From NCBI RefSeq assembly GCF_040537815.1, contig NZ_JBEWSZ010000001.1:744001-808000 (forward strand): 64,000 nt of DNA, in the 5' to 3' direction. The position numbers and the translations under genes are program-made. Source of the DNA: Mesorhizobium shangrilense (lineage in GTDB: Bacteria > Pseudomonadota > Alphaproteobacteria > Rhizobiales > Rhizobiaceae). Positions 37,287 through 46,279 of this stretch are shown here, one piece after another. Below the pieces are notes generated by a model. The model saw only the letters and a program-made list of their open reading frames with translations. It was not told where the DNA came from and searched no databases. Position 1 is the stretch's first letter. The number at the start of each line of letters is the position of its first letter.

Positions 37287-39095
37287 CTATCCCTTGTGAT
37301 GGACCTCCTGCAATCCATAGACGGGCGTGGGCAAGCCGACCTGTCTGGCCTTCAGCTGCAGTGACAGATACTGCGAATAGTGCCTGGACTGGTGAAGATT
37401 GCCGCCGTGGAACCACAGCGCGTCCTGCTGTGTCGGCTTCCACATGTTGCGCTGCTCGCCTTCCCAGGGCCCGGGATCCTTGGTGGTGTTCGAGCCAAGA
37501 CCCCAGACCTTGCCGACCTTGTCCGCCACGTCCTGCGAGATGAGGTCCGCGGCCCATCCGTTCATCGAGCCGTAGCCCGTGGCATAGATCACGAGATCGG
37601 CCGGCAATTCGGTGCCATCAGCGAACTTGACGCCGGTCACGGTCAGTTCCTGTACCGCCGCGCCCGGTCCGCTCTTCAGCTTGATCGAACCATCGATGAC
37701 GAGATCGCAAGCACCGACATCGATATAGTAGCCCGAACCCCGGCGCAGATACTTCATGAAAAGACCGGAGCCGTCATCGCCCCAGTCGAGCAGGAAGCCG
37801 GCCTTTTCCAGGTCTTCATAGAACTTCGCGTCGCGTTCCTTCATCTGTTCGTAAAGCGGGATCTGGAACTCGTGCAGGATGCGGTAGGGCAGGGAAGCGA
37901 AGATCAGGTCGGCCTTGCGCGTCGTCATGCCGTTCTCCACCGCCTGCTCTGAATAGAGCCCGCCCAGGCCGATATCCATCAGCGTATCGGACTTGACGAT
38001 GTGGGTGGAGGAGCGCTGCACCATGGTGACGTCGGCGCCCCCCTCCCACAGCGCCGCGCAGATGTCGTGGGCGGAGTTGTTGGAGCCGATGACCACCACC
38101 TTCTTGCCGCGATATCTGTCGGGACCAGGGTGGTTCGAGGAATGCTGCTGCTCGCCCGTGAAGATGTCCTGGCCCTTGTATTTCGGCCAGTTCGCCTTGC
38201 CGGACATGCCGGTGGCCAGCACCAGCTGCTTGGGCTTGAGGGTGATCTCCTTGCCGTCGCGCTCAACGACGACTGTCCATTCCCCGGCCTTCTCGTCGTA
38301 CTTTGCGGATTTGGCTGACGTGGAGGACCAGTAATTCAGCTCCATCACGTTGGTGTACATCTCAAGCCAGTCGCCGATCTTGTCCTTTGGCGCGAAGACC
38401 GGCCAGTTCTTGGGGAAATCGATGTAGGGCAGATGGTCGTACCAAACCGGGTCATGCAGGCAGAGCGACTTGTAGCGCTTGCGCCAGGAATCGCCCGGGC
38501 GTTCGTTCTTCTCGATGATGATCGTCGGCACGCCCAGCTGTTTCAGCCGCGCGCCAAGCGCAATACCGCCCTGGCCGCCGCCGATGATGAGGACGTAGGG
38601 CTGCCTGGTGTGACCGAGTTCGGCGATCTCGTCGTCGCGCTCCTCACGCCATGTCTTGCGGTCCTTGCCGTGCCCATGCTTGGCGCCGAGCGGGCGGGTG
38701 AAGCCGGATTTTTCCTCATGTCCCTTCAGTTCGGCCATGGTGGTGAGCAAGGTCCAGATCAGGTCGCCCTTGAAACGCACCAGGCCGAAGCCTCGTGCCA
38801 CTATGGTCTCGAAGGTGATCCAGGCGGTGATGACGCCGTCCGCCTCGGTCGCTTCCTCGCCTTCGGCCACCGCCCAGCCTGTAGGCTTGGTCTCGGCGAG
38901 GGTTGCCTTCAACATATCGCGAACCTGGTCCTGGCCCTCCATCGTCTTCAGGTTCCACGTAAACGTCACGAGGTCGCGCCAGTAGCAATCCGCCTGGAAG
39001 GAGTTGACCGCGGTGTCTATGTCGCCGGCCTCCAGCGCCTTGCCGAACTTGTCGAGCAGCGCTTGCGCCTTGGTGGTGGGTGTTCTTTCAAGCAT
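37287..39095 (-). CDS. Flavin-containing monooxygenase with N-terminal SnoaL-like domain
   Basis: 602 residues. Residues 1-140 form an NTF2/SnoaL-like domain (ALLDKFGKALEAGDIDTAVNSF). The FAD site is IIGGGQGGIALGARLKQLGVP and the NADPH site VVVIGSNNSAHDICAALW. FTGEQQHSSNHPG resembles the FMO/BVMO fingerprint FxGxxxH. Likely oxygenates a small organic compound such as a ketone or amine. GGAGGAG precedes ATG 39095. Its upstream gap carries a sigma-54 promoter, and the gene upstream encodes an AcoR-type activator. Confidence 0.9.
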   Translation of the reverse strand: MLERTPTTKAQALLDKFGKALEAGDIDTAVNSFQADCYWRDLVTFTWNLKTMEGQDQVRDMLKATLAETKPTGWAVAEGEEATEADGVITAWITFETIVARGFGLVRFKGDLIWTLLTTMAELKGHEEKSGFTRPLGAKHGHGKDRKTWREERDDEIAELGHTRQPYVLIIGGGQGGIALGARLKQLGVPTIIIEKNERPGDSWRKRYKSLCLHDPVWYDHLPYIDFPKNWPVFAPKDKIGDWLEMYTNVMELNYWSSTSAKSAKYDEKAGEWTVVVERDGKEITLKPKQLVLATGMSGKANWPKYKGQDIFTGEQQHSSNHPGPDRYRGKKVVVIGSNNSAHDICAALWEGGADVTMVQRSSTHIVKSDTLMDIGLGGLYSEQAVENGMTTRKADLIFASLPYRILHEFQIPLYEQMKERDAKFYEDLEKAGFLLDWGDDGSGLFMKYLRRGSGYYIDVGACDLVIDGSIKLKSGPGAAVQELTVTGVKFADGTELPADLVIYATGYGSMNGWAADLISQDVADKVGKVWGLGSNTTKDPGPWEGEQRNMWKPTQQDALWFHGGNLHQSRHYSQYLSLQLKARQVGLPTPVYGLQEVHHKG

Positions 39096-39164
39096 GGTTT
39101 CTCCTCCGGTTGTCCGTTTTCATGGGCTGCTCCTCCAGGCTCCAGATGGGTACATGGAACAAGG

Positions 39165-39180
39165 AGCAAGCAGCATGCCA
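39165..39180 (-). promoter_or_regulatory. Sigma-54 (-24/-12) promoter of the monooxygenase gene
   Basis: On the minus strand TGGCATGCTGCTTGCT matches the TGGCAY-N5-TTGCW consensus with the invariant GG and GC correctly spaced. It lies 70 bp upstream of the monooxygenase ATG and just downstream of the gene for its presumed activator. Confidence 0.85.
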
Positions 39181-39236
39181 ACCATGGCGCTGTCGCAGAA
39201 ATCGCAATTTAATCAGTATGATACAGCGATTTCTAT

Positions 39237-39295
39237 TGTTGCGCCCTGTGGCAGTGGTGTTGCGCGCGCCATGGCGTGCCACAGTGAGCGCAACA
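39237..39295. promoter_or_regulatory. Upstream activator sites for the AcoR-type regulator
   Basis: Two direct TGTTGCGC elements (39237-39244, 39258-39265) and one inverted GCGCAACA (39288-39295). The outer arms extend to TGTTGCGC..CTGTGGCA and TGCCACAG..GCGCAACA. They sit about 60-130 bases upstream of the sigma-54 promoter, the normal distance for enhancer-binding proteins. Confidence 0.7.
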
Positions 39296-41218
39296 CTAGT
39301 TCGGAGCCTCCAGCCGCAGCCGCTTCATGCGGCGATGTACCGTCGTGCGATCGACGCCGAGACGCCGCGCGGCCTCGGAGATGTTCCAGCCTGAGATCGC
39401 CAGAGCATCCAGCAGCGCCGTGCGCTCGTCCTCGGGTGAGGGCGCGCGGAGTGCGACCAAGGGAGCGGGCGGCGTAGATGGCGCAAGATGCGGCGGCGCG
39501 AAGTCCGGCAGGTCGGTGGGCTGGATCGTTTCGTCATCGCAAAGCGTTACCGCCAGATCGATGGCGTTGGCGAGTTCGCGGATGTTGCCAGGCCAGCGGT
39601 GACGGATCAGCGCCAGCCGCGCCGCCGGCGACAGCCTTGCCGGGCGACCGGCAAGGCGCGCGTGCTGGTCCAGCAGCCGGTCCAGAAGCCATTCGAAGTC
39701 GGTGCGTTCGCGCAGCGCCGGCAAGGTTAGCGAAGCGGCGTTCAGCCGGTAGAACAGATCCTCGCGGAAACGCCCTTCGGCAACCAGCTTGCGCAGATCA
39801 TGATGCGAGGCGGAAATGATCTTGATGTCAACCTGCAGCGGCTGGGTGCCGCCGACCGGGATCAGTTCGCGCTCGGCGATCACCCTGAGCAACCGCGATT
39901 GCAGCGGGTAGGGCATGTCGCCGATCTCGTCGAGGAAGAGCGTGCCGCCATTGGCGCCCTCGATCAGTCCCTTGCGTCCCCTGGCTGTCGCTCCGGTGAA
40001 AGCGCCGGCGGTATGGCCGAACAATTCGCTCTCGATCAGGTGTTCGGGGATGGCCGCGCAATTGATGGCGACAAACGGGCCTCCGCGTTGCGAGCACTCG
40101 TGGATCGCGCGGGCGAGATATTCCTTGCCGGAACCGGTCTCGCCGTGGATCAGGATCGGAATGGTGGTGCGCGCCAGCTTGGCGGCACGCACCTGCAAGG
40201 CTGCCATCGCCGGATCGCCGCCCGACAGTTCGCTGATCGGCTTCGGCACCGCTTCGACGAGGGCGCGGCGTCCGATTGTCGGCTGCGGCTCGATGGCGTG
40301 CGCGAACAGGGCGCTGCCGCTGCGGCCGAACACCAGCCGCTCCTCGGTCGGACGCCCGCGCGTCAGGCTCGGCAGATCATCGATGCTCATATCAAGATAG
40401 CGCGAGATCGGCTGGCCGACCGGCGACGGCGAGAGCCTCCAGTCGACCCCTCCAGCTTGCGCCAGCAGCAGTGCCCCGCCGTGCGTCGTGCCGAGGATAC
40501 GGCCCGACGCGTCGAGGGCGATGGCGGCCTCGGGGTCGACGTCCAGGAACTCCGGCGAACGGGAAAAGCGCAGCACCCATTCGGAGTGCATCTGCGCCAT
40601 CAGATTGGCGAGCTCAATGCGTCGCGCGGAGGCGGTCACCAGATGCAGCGCCAGATTCTGGCTGACCTTGGGCTGGGGGGAGCGCAGCAGCGAAATGTCC
40701 AGCACGGCAGCCAATTCGCCATTGGTGTCGAAGATCGGTGCGGCGGTGCAGGAAAGCGGCGTATGGGTGGTGTCGAAATGGTCGGTCTGGTGGATCGTCA
40801 TCGCTTCGCCGGTGACGATGCAGGAGCCCACGCCGCAGGTTCCGGTGCGGCTCTCCGACCATTCGGAGCCGAGATAGAGTCCCGCCGTGCGCAACTGGTC
40901 CATGAACAGCGGATCGCCGAGGAAGTCGACGGTCACCCCCTTGGCGTTTGCCAGCAGCAGCACGTAGTTCTGGCCTGTCACCTGTCTGAAAAGCGTTTCC
41001 AGGCCGCTGCGGGCAATGGCGATCAGCCGCTCGGACTGCTCGCGGTGTTCGCGCAACTGGGTATCCGGCACGATATAGGCTTCGGTGGGCCGCGTCGGGT
41101 CGAGCCGATGCGTGTCGACACAACGCAGCCAGGACTGCACCACGACATGGTCGCGGGCCGATTGTCCACCGGACAGCACCTGCTCTATCTCGCGGATATG
41201 CTCCCGTTCGCCAGCCAC
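39296..41218 (-). CDS. AcoR-type sigma-54-dependent transcriptional activator
   Basis: 640 residues. A GAF-containing sensory region (residues about 50-200) with the AcoR-like GTCGVGSCIVTGEAMTIHQTDHFD. The AAA+ domain has Walker A HGETGSGKEYLARAIH, the sigma-54 contact loop GAFTGA, and Walker B ANGGTLFLDEIGDM. A Fis-type HTH ends the protein (SGWNISEAARRLGVDRTTVHRRMKRL). AcoR homologues respond to acetoin, alcohols or ketones. It lies immediately upstream of the monooxygenase gene. Confidence 0.94.
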   Translation of the reverse strand: MAGEREHIREIEQVLSGGQSARDHVVVQSWLRCVDTHRLDPTRPTEAYIVPDTQLREHREQSERLIAIARSGLETLFRQVTGQNYVLLLANAKGVTVDFLGDPLFMDQLRTAGLYLGSEWSESRTGTCGVGSCIVTGEAMTIHQTDHFDTTHTPLSCTAAPIFDTNGELAAVLDISLLRSPQPKVSQNLALHLVTASARRIELANLMAQMHSEWVLRFSRSPEFLDVDPEAAIALDASGRILGTTHGGALLLAQAGGVDWRLSPSPVGQPISRYLDMSIDDLPSLTRGRPTEERLVFGRSGSALFAHAIEPQPTIGRRALVEAVPKPISELSGGDPAMAALQVRAAKLARTTIPILIHGETGSGKEYLARAIHECSQRGGPFVAINCAAIPEHLIESELFGHTAGAFTGATARGRKGLIEGANGGTLFLDEIGDMPYPLQSRLLRVIAERELIPVGGTQPLQVDIKIISASHHDLRKLVAEGRFREDLFYRLNAASLTLPALRERTDFEWLLDRLLDQHARLAGRPARLSPAARLALIRHRWPGNIRELANAIDLAVTLCDDETIQPTDLPDFAPPHLAPSTPPAPLVALRAPSPEDERTALLDALAISGWNISEAARRLGVDRTTVHRRMKRLRLEAPN

Positions 41219-41343
41219 GCGTCCTCCTCGCAGGCATGTCCTTATCCGGCATAGTGGTGCTTCGGCGGCACGGGCTCAACTGTACTATGGTAGCGCGTAG
41301 CGGAGCCGATTTCGCGGGCGAGCGAATTCGTACAGAACCCCCA

Positions 41344-41372
41344 TTGACGAGTTCGCGATTTCACCCTTATTG
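41344..41372 (+). promoter_or_regulatory. Promoter of the ilv leader
   Basis: TTGACG (41344-41349), 17-base spacer, TTATTG (41367-41372). Transcription would start near 41379-41382, at or beside the ATG of the leader peptide. No ribosome-binding site fits between, so the leader is probably leaderless. Confidence 0.65.
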
Positions 41373-41381
41373 TCCGCGACC

Positions 41382-41432
41382 ATGAAAAAGGCACTCATTC
41401 TCGTAGGAAGGCGCGTGGGCAAGGCGGTGTAA
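41382..41432 (+). CDS. ilv leader peptide (attenuation)
   Basis: Sixteen codons, MKKALILVGRRVGKAV and TAA. Six of the 16 residues are branched-chain amino acids (L, I, L, V, V, V), as expected for a leader that senses charged Leu/Ile/Val tRNA. A hairpin GGCGGT-GTA-ACCGCC (41423-41437) overlaps the stop codon, and a U-tract terminator follows at 41467. Attenuation of ilv operons by such peptides is established in proteobacteria. It is too short for ordinary gene callers. Confidence 0.85.
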   Translation: MKKALILVGRRVGKAV

Positions 41433-41466
41433 CCGCCGGGCGAAAACCTCCCATGCGCAACACACA

Positions 41467-41488
41467 GGCTCCCTCGGGGGCCTTTTTT
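41467..41488 (+). terminator. ilv attenuator terminator
   Basis: GGCTCC, loop CTCG, GGGGCC (41467-41482; includes one G-T pair), then six T. It lies 34 bases after the leader stop and 78 before the ilvI ATG. Classic intrinsic terminator shape. Confidence 0.85.
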
Positions 41489-41565
41489 ATTGCCCAAAAC
41501 ACGACTAAACGACCAGTAACACCCAAATGGCAACGCCCAAAGGGCGACAGTACGGGACCAGACCG

Positions 41566-43347
41566 ATGAGCAACGGACAGAACGAGCGGCGCGAGATGAC
41601 AGGCGCCGAAATGGTGGTGCAGGCGCTGAAGGACAACGGCGTCAAGCATGTTTTCGGCTATCCCGGCGGCGCCGTACTTCCGATCTACGACGAGATCTTC
41701 CAGCAGGACGAGGTCGAGCACATCCTCGTCCGCCACGAGCAGGGCGCCGGCCATGCGGCTGAAGGCTACGCACGCTCGACCGGAAGGGCCGGGGTCATGC
41801 TGGTGACCTCGGGCCCGGGTGCCACCAATGCGGTGACGCCGCTGCAGGATGCGCTGATGGATTCGATCCCGCTGGTCTGCCTGACCGGGCAGGTGCCGAC
41901 CTCGCTGATCGGCTCCGACGCTTTCCAGGAGTGCGACACGGTCGGCATCACGCGGCCCTGCACCAAGCATAACTGGCTGGTGAAGGACGTCAACGAGCTC
42001 GCCGCGACCATCCACGAGGCCTTTCATGTCGCGACGACCGGCCGACCCGGTCCTGTCGTGGTCGACATCCCGAAGGACGTGCAGTTCGCCAAGGGGTTTT
42101 ACGTCCCGCCGCAGATCGCGCCGCGCACCAGCTACCAGCCGAAGGTCCAGGGCGACCTGGAGAAGATCAAGGCAGCCGTCGAACTGATGGCCGGCGCCAA
42201 GAAGCCGATCATCTATAGCGGCGGCGGCGTCATCAATTCCGGCCCGGAAGCCAGCCACCTGCTGCGCGAACTGGTCGATCTCACCGGTTTCCCGATCACT
42301 TCGACGCTGATGGGCCTGGGCGCCTATCCGGCGTCGGGCAAGAACTGGATGGGCATGCTGGGCATGCACGGCACCTACGAAGCCAACATGGCCATGCATG
42401 ATTGCGACGTGATGATCTGCATCGGCGCGCGCTTCGACGACCGCATTACCGGACGGTTGACCGCGTTCTCGCCGAACTCGCGCAAGATCCACATCGACAT
42501 CGATCCGTCGTCGATCAACAAGAATGTTCACACGGAAGTGCCGATCATCGGCGATGTCGGCCGTGTTCTGGAGGATATGGTGCGGCTGTGGCGGGCGAGC
42601 GCCAAGGCCGACAAGAAGGCGCTCTACCCATGGTGGGAGCAGATTGCCAAGTGGCGCGCGCGCGACTCGCTGGCCTACAAGATGAACAACGACGTCATCA
42701 TGCCGCAATATGCGATCGAGCGGCTGTACCAACTAACCAAGGACATGGACACGTACATCACCACCGAGGTGGGCCAGCACCAGATGTGGGCGGCGCAGCA
42801 CTATCATTTCGAGAAGCCGAACCGCTGGATGACGTCCGGCGGGCTGGGCACGATGGGCTATGGCCTGCCGGCGGCGCTCGGCGTGCAGATCGCGCATCCC
42901 AATGCGCTGGTCATCGATATCGCCGGCGACGCTTCGGTGCAGATGACCATGCAGGAGATGAGCGCGGCGGTGCAGCACGATGCGCCGATCAAGATCTTCA
43001 TCCTCAACAACCAGTATATGGGAATGGTCAGGCAGTGGCAGCAGCTGCTGCACGGCAACCGTCTGTCGCATTCCTACACCGAGGCGATGCCGGACTTCGT
43101 CAAGCTGGCGGAAGCCTATGGCGGCCATGGCATTCGCTGCGAGAAGCCGGACGAGCTGGACGACGCGATCAAGGAGATGATCTTGGTCAAGAAGCCGGTG
43201 CTGTTCGACTGCCGCGTGGCGACGCTCGCCAATTGCTTCCCGATGATCCCGTCGGGCAAGGCGCACAACGAGATGCTCCTGCCGGACGAGGCAACCGACG
43301 AAGCGGTGGCCAACGCCATCGACGCCAAGGGCAGGGAACTGGTGTAG
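41566..43347 (+). CDS. ilvI: Acetolactate synthase, large catalytic subunit
   Basis: 593 residues from ATG 41566 (MSNGQNERREMTGAEMVVQA); an ATG at 41527 has no ribosome site. Catalytic Glu region VRHEQGAGHAAEGYARSTG. The thiamine diphosphate/Mg motif is GDASVQM...NNQYMGM. FAD-fold and C-terminal halves are complete. Condenses pyruvate with pyruvate or 2-ketobutyrate, the first step of Val/Leu/Ile synthesis. Followed 84 bp later by the regulatory subunit; ilvC lies 20 kb downstream. Confidence 0.95.
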   Translation: MSNGQNERREMTGAEMVVQALKDNGVKHVFGYPGGAVLPIYDEIFQQDEVEHILVRHEQGAGHAAEGYARSTGRAGVMLVTSGPGATNAVTPLQDALMDSIPLVCLTGQVPTSLIGSDAFQECDTVGITRPCTKHNWLVKDVNELAATIHEAFHVATTGRPGPVVVDIPKDVQFAKGFYVPPQIAPRTSYQPKVQGDLEKIKAAVELMAGAKKPIIYSGGGVINSGPEASHLLRELVDLTGFPITSTLMGLGAYPASGKNWMGMLGMHGTYEANMAMHDCDVMICIGARFDDRITGRLTAFSPNSRKIHIDIDPSSINKNVHTEVPIIGDVGRVLEDMVRLWRASAKADKKALYPWWEQIAKWRARDSLAYKMNNDVIMPQYAIERLYQLTKDMDTYITTEVGQHQMWAAQHYHFEKPNRWMTSGGLGTMGYGLPAALGVQIAHPNALVIDIAGDASVQMTMQEMSAAVQHDAPIKIFILNNQYMGMVRQWQQLLHGNRLSHSYTEAMPDFVKLAEAYGGHGIRCEKPDELDDAIKEMILVKKPVLFDCRVATLANCFPMIPSGKAHNEMLLPDEATDEAVANAIDAKGRELV

Positions 43348-43431
43348 CCGACAAGCCAAGGCAGGGCTTGTCGGAAGAAGCCGTGCGCAAACAGATAATT
43401 AGATCAAGAGTTTGAAATCGAGATTCATGTC

Positions 43432-44004
43432 ATGAACGCACAGCTACAACCGACCGGCTCCGCCTACTTCATCGCCAAGGAAACGGAAAAGCCCGAGAAC
43501 CACACGCTTTCCGTGCTGGTCGACAACGAGCCGGGTGTGCTTGCCCGGGTCATCGGCCTGTTTTCCGGGCGTGGCTACAACATCGAGAGCCTGACCGTTT
43601 CCGAGACCGAGCACGAAAAGCACCTGTCGCGCATCACCATCGTGACGCGCGGCACGCCGCATGTTCTTGAGCAGATCAAGCACCAACTCGAGCGCATCGT
43701 GCCGGTGCATCGCGTGGTCGATCTGACCGTGCGCTCGCACGAATTCGGCCAGGAGCGGCCGCTGGAGCGGGAACTGGCGCTTGTAAAGGTTGCCGGCACC
43801 GGCGAGGCCCGGGTCGAGGCGCTGCGGCTGGCCGATGCCTTCCGCGCCAGCGTCATCGACGCCAACACCGAGCACTTCATCTTCGAGATCACCGGCAAGG
43901 GCTCGAAGCTCGACCAGTTCATCGCCATCATGAAGCCGCTCGGTCTGGTAGAGATTTGCCGCACCGGCGTGGCGGCGATGAATCGCGGCCCGCAGGGGAT
44001 GTAG
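43432..44004 (+). CDS. ilvH: Acetolactate synthase, regulatory small subunit
   Basis: 190 residues. An ACT domain (HTLSVLVDNEPGVLARVIGLFSGRGYNIESLTV) binds valine for feedback inhibition; the C-terminal domain (FRASVIDANTEHFIFEITGK) is complete. Second gene of the ilvIH operon, under the leader attenuator. Ends 25 bp before an AAAACTGGTC direct repeat. Confidence 0.95.
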   Translation: MNAQLQPTGSAYFIAKETEKPENHTLSVLVDNEPGVLARVIGLFSGRGYNIESLTVSETEHEKHLSRITIVTRGTPHVLEQIKHQLERIVPVHRVVDLTVRSHEFGQERPLERELALVKVAGTGEARVEALRLADAFRASVIDANTEHFIFEITGKGSKLDQFIAIMKPLGLVEICRTGVAAMNRGPQGM

Positions 44005-44029
44005 CCGCTCCATTCATACGCCCATTGCA

Positions 44030-44055
44030 AAAACTGGTCAGGCGCAAAACTGGTC
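44030..44055 (+). repeat. AAAACTGGTC direct repeat upstream of the LysE-type gene
   Basis: AAAACTGGTC occurs at 44030-44039 and again at 44046-44055, a 16-base period. Direct repeats of this spacing and the ACTGGTC core resemble GntR/MocR-type operators, which often control amino-acid exporters. No such regulator is in the window. Confidence 0.5.
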
Positions 44056-44113
44056 CGGCTCTATGCATCTCTAGTAATGAGACAATAGTGCTGACGTATT
44101 GTCGACGGAAAAT

Positions 44114-44710
44114 ATGTCCTCTGAAGCCTTCCTTGCCCTGCTGGTTTATGCCTTCGTGACATCGATCACGCCGGGGCCGAACAATTTCATGCTTTTGGCT
44201 TCCGGCGTGAATTTCGGCTTTGTCCGGACGATTCCGCATATGCTGGGCATCGGCATCGGCTTCCTCGTGCTGTTGCTGGCCGTCGGCTTCGGGCTTGGGG
44301 CGGTGCTGACGGCGTTTCCGGTGCTGCATACCGGGCTCAAGATCGCCGGCGGTGCCTACCTGCTCTATCTCGCCTGGAAGATCGCCATGTCGCGCTCGCT
44401 GGGCGGCAAAGGCGAGGCCAAGGCGCAGCCGATGCGCTTCATCGATGCGGCCGCATTCCAGTGGGTCAATCCCAAGGCATGGGTGATGGCGATCACCGCC
44501 ATGGCTGTCTACACCAATCCGGATCGGCCATTCCTGTCCGTGTTGCTGATCTCTTTCGCCTTTGCCGTCGTCAACCTGCCAAGCGTCTCGACCTGGGCGG
44601 GGTTCGGCACGGCGTTGCGCGGTTTTCTGTCAAACCCGGTGCGGCTGAAATGGTTCAACATCACCATGGGCGTGCTGCTGGCGGCGACGCTGTGGCCCAT
44701 GCTGCGCTAG
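44114..44710 (+). CDS. LysE family translocator
   Basis: 198 residues from ATG 44114 (MSSEAFLALLVYAFVTSITP); TTG 44099 is less likely. The LysE signature TPGPNNFMLLASGVNFGFVRTIPHMLGI is present with five to six membrane helices. QWVNPKAWVMAITAMAVY is another family segment. Expected to export an amino acid or homoserine lactone. The direct repeat at 44030 probably regulates it. Confidence 0.92.
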   Translation: MSSEAFLALLVYAFVTSITPGPNNFMLLASGVNFGFVRTIPHMLGIGIGFLVLLLAVGFGLGAVLTAFPVLHTGLKIAGGAYLLYLAWKIAMSRSLGGKGEAKAQPMRFIDAAAFQWVNPKAWVMAITAMAVYTNPDRPFLSVLLISFAFAVVNLPSVSTWAGFGTALRGFLSNPVRLKWFNITMGVLLAATLWPMLR

Positions 44711-45010
44711 ATCAGCTCCCGGTCCAGCAGAGTCCGGCCTGATCGGGTCTGGCTTTATCTTCTTGTTTCAACATGATATTTTGTTGGAAGTCGGCTTCCG
44801 TTTTCGGTCGCCGCGAGCGCTGATCGGCTATTGTGGCCTGATGCATAGCGATTGTGCACTGCACATTAAATTATCGTAATGCCGGGTTTTGGCCCTTTTT
44901 CGCCTTTGGCCTGCGCTATCTATCTGGCCAAATCGCGGCAGAAAGTTGCGATTTCAGCCATGATATGACCACCGAAGAGCGGCGTGTCGGACGGAGAGGG
45001 CCTTTTTACG
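44711..45010. promoter_or_regulatory. Control region of the RND efflux operon
   Basis: 300 bases with no gene. It holds a perfect palindrome TGTGCA-C-TGCACA (44853-44865) and a second inverted repeat AAATCGC / GCGATTT (44930-44936, 44948-44954). Both lie upstream of the adaptor gene and could be repressor sites. No regulator gene is adjacent. Confidence 0.5.
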
Positions 45011-46279
45011 ATGCGTGGAAAAGTAGTGCTTGGGGTGATTGCAGTCGTCTGCGTTGCAGCAGGCGTCCTGTATTTTTCGCCGGCGACAATGAGCAACCTG
45101 CAGCAGATGCTGCCAAAGCAGTTGCAACCACAGCAGGCGGCGGCCCCGGCAACTCCGGCCGCCCCAGCCGCAGCCGCGAACGGCGCCCATTCGACCTCGA
45201 TCGTCTCAGCCACAGCGTCCACCGCCGACTTCCCGATCCGGCGCTATGCTATCGGTTTCGTCTCCTCTCCCGCCGTTGTCAGCATCAATCCGCGCGTTTC
45301 CAGCCAGGTCGTCTCGATCGCGGTCAAGGACGGCCAGATGGTCAAGACCGGTGATATTCTGTTCACGCTGGACGATCGGGCGCTGAAGGCACAGCTTGCC
45401 AAGGACCAGGCGACGCTCGCCAAGGATCAGGCGCTTCTCGCCAGTTCGCAGTCTGATCTGGCACGTGCCAAGGATCTCGTCGCAAAGCAGGCCGGCACAC
45501 AGCAGACCTACGATCAGGCCGTCGCGGCACAGAAGGCGGCCGCGGCCACCGTCGACGCCGACAAGGCAACGATCGATGCCGATACAATCCAGCTTGGCTA
45601 CGCCACGATCTCGGCGCCAATCTCCGGTAAGCTTGGAGTCGTCAACACCGCCATCGGCAACTTGGTGAACACCGGCAATGGCAGCAGCACATCGACGCCG
45701 CTCGTCACCATTACCCAGATGGATCCGCTGCAGGTCAATTTCAACTTGCCCGAAAGCGATCTTGCCCTTCTGCACAAGGCGTTGGTGCAGCCCCAGGAAG
45801 GTGCTGTGACCCTCACCAAGGATGGCGATCCAACCCCCGTCGGCAAAGGGACGCTCGATTTCGTGGACTCCAGCGTCGACACCGCCTCCGGCACGATCGC
45901 GACGCGGGCAAGCCTGCCAAACCCGAATCTTACGCTGTGGCCGGGCCAGTATGTGAATGTGACCGTCAACGCCGGCACCATGCCGCAGATGACATCCATC
46001 CCCACGGTTGCCGTGCAGCCGAGCCAGAAGGGCCCCTTCGTCTATGTCGTCAAGCCGGACAACACGGTGGAGATGCGGCCCGTCCAGGTGGCGCTGACCG
46101 CGGGTGACAACAGCGCCGTCAGCCAGGGGCTGAAGAGCGGCGAGCGTGTGGTCGTCGAAGGTCAGACGAAGCTGAAGAATGGTGCTGCGGTTCATGAAGG
46201 CAACGCGACCGCCGCTGCCGGTGACCAGGCCGTTCCGAAGGTCGCCGAAGCGGACAAGCCGGGCGAGGCAAAGCAATGA
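45011..46279 (+). CDS. RND efflux periplasmic adaptor (membrane fusion protein)
   Basis: 422 residues from ATG 45011 (MRGKVVLGVIAVVCVAAGVL); a GTG at 44984 is an alternative. N-terminal anchor, Pro/Ala linker (QQAAAPATPAAPAAAANG), biotinyl-like core (NPRVSSQVVSIAVKDGQMVKTGDILFTLDD) and a coiled-coil hairpin rich in AKDQATLAKDQALLASSQ. It links the permease to an outer-membrane channel, which is not encoded here. Overlaps the permease start by four bases. Confidence 0.94.
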   Translation: MRGKVVLGVIAVVCVAAGVLYFSPATMSNLQQMLPKQLQPQQAAAPATPAAPAAAANGAHSTSIVSATASTADFPIRRYAIGFVSSPAVVSINPRVSSQVVSIAVKDGQMVKTGDILFTLDDRALKAQLAKDQATLAKDQALLASSQSDLARAKDLVAKQAGTQQTYDQAVAAQKAAAATVDADKATIDADTIQLGYATISAPISGKLGVVNTAIGNLVNTGNGSSTSTPLVTITQMDPLQVNFNLPESDLALLHKALVQPQEGAVTLTKDGDPTPVGKGTLDFVDSSVDTASGTIATRASLPNPNLTLWPGQYVNVTVNAGTMPQMTSIPTVAVQPSQKGPFVYVVKPDNTVEMRPVQVALTAGDNSAVSQGLKSGERVVVEGQTKLKNGAAVHEGNATAAAGDQAVPKVAEADKPGEAKQ

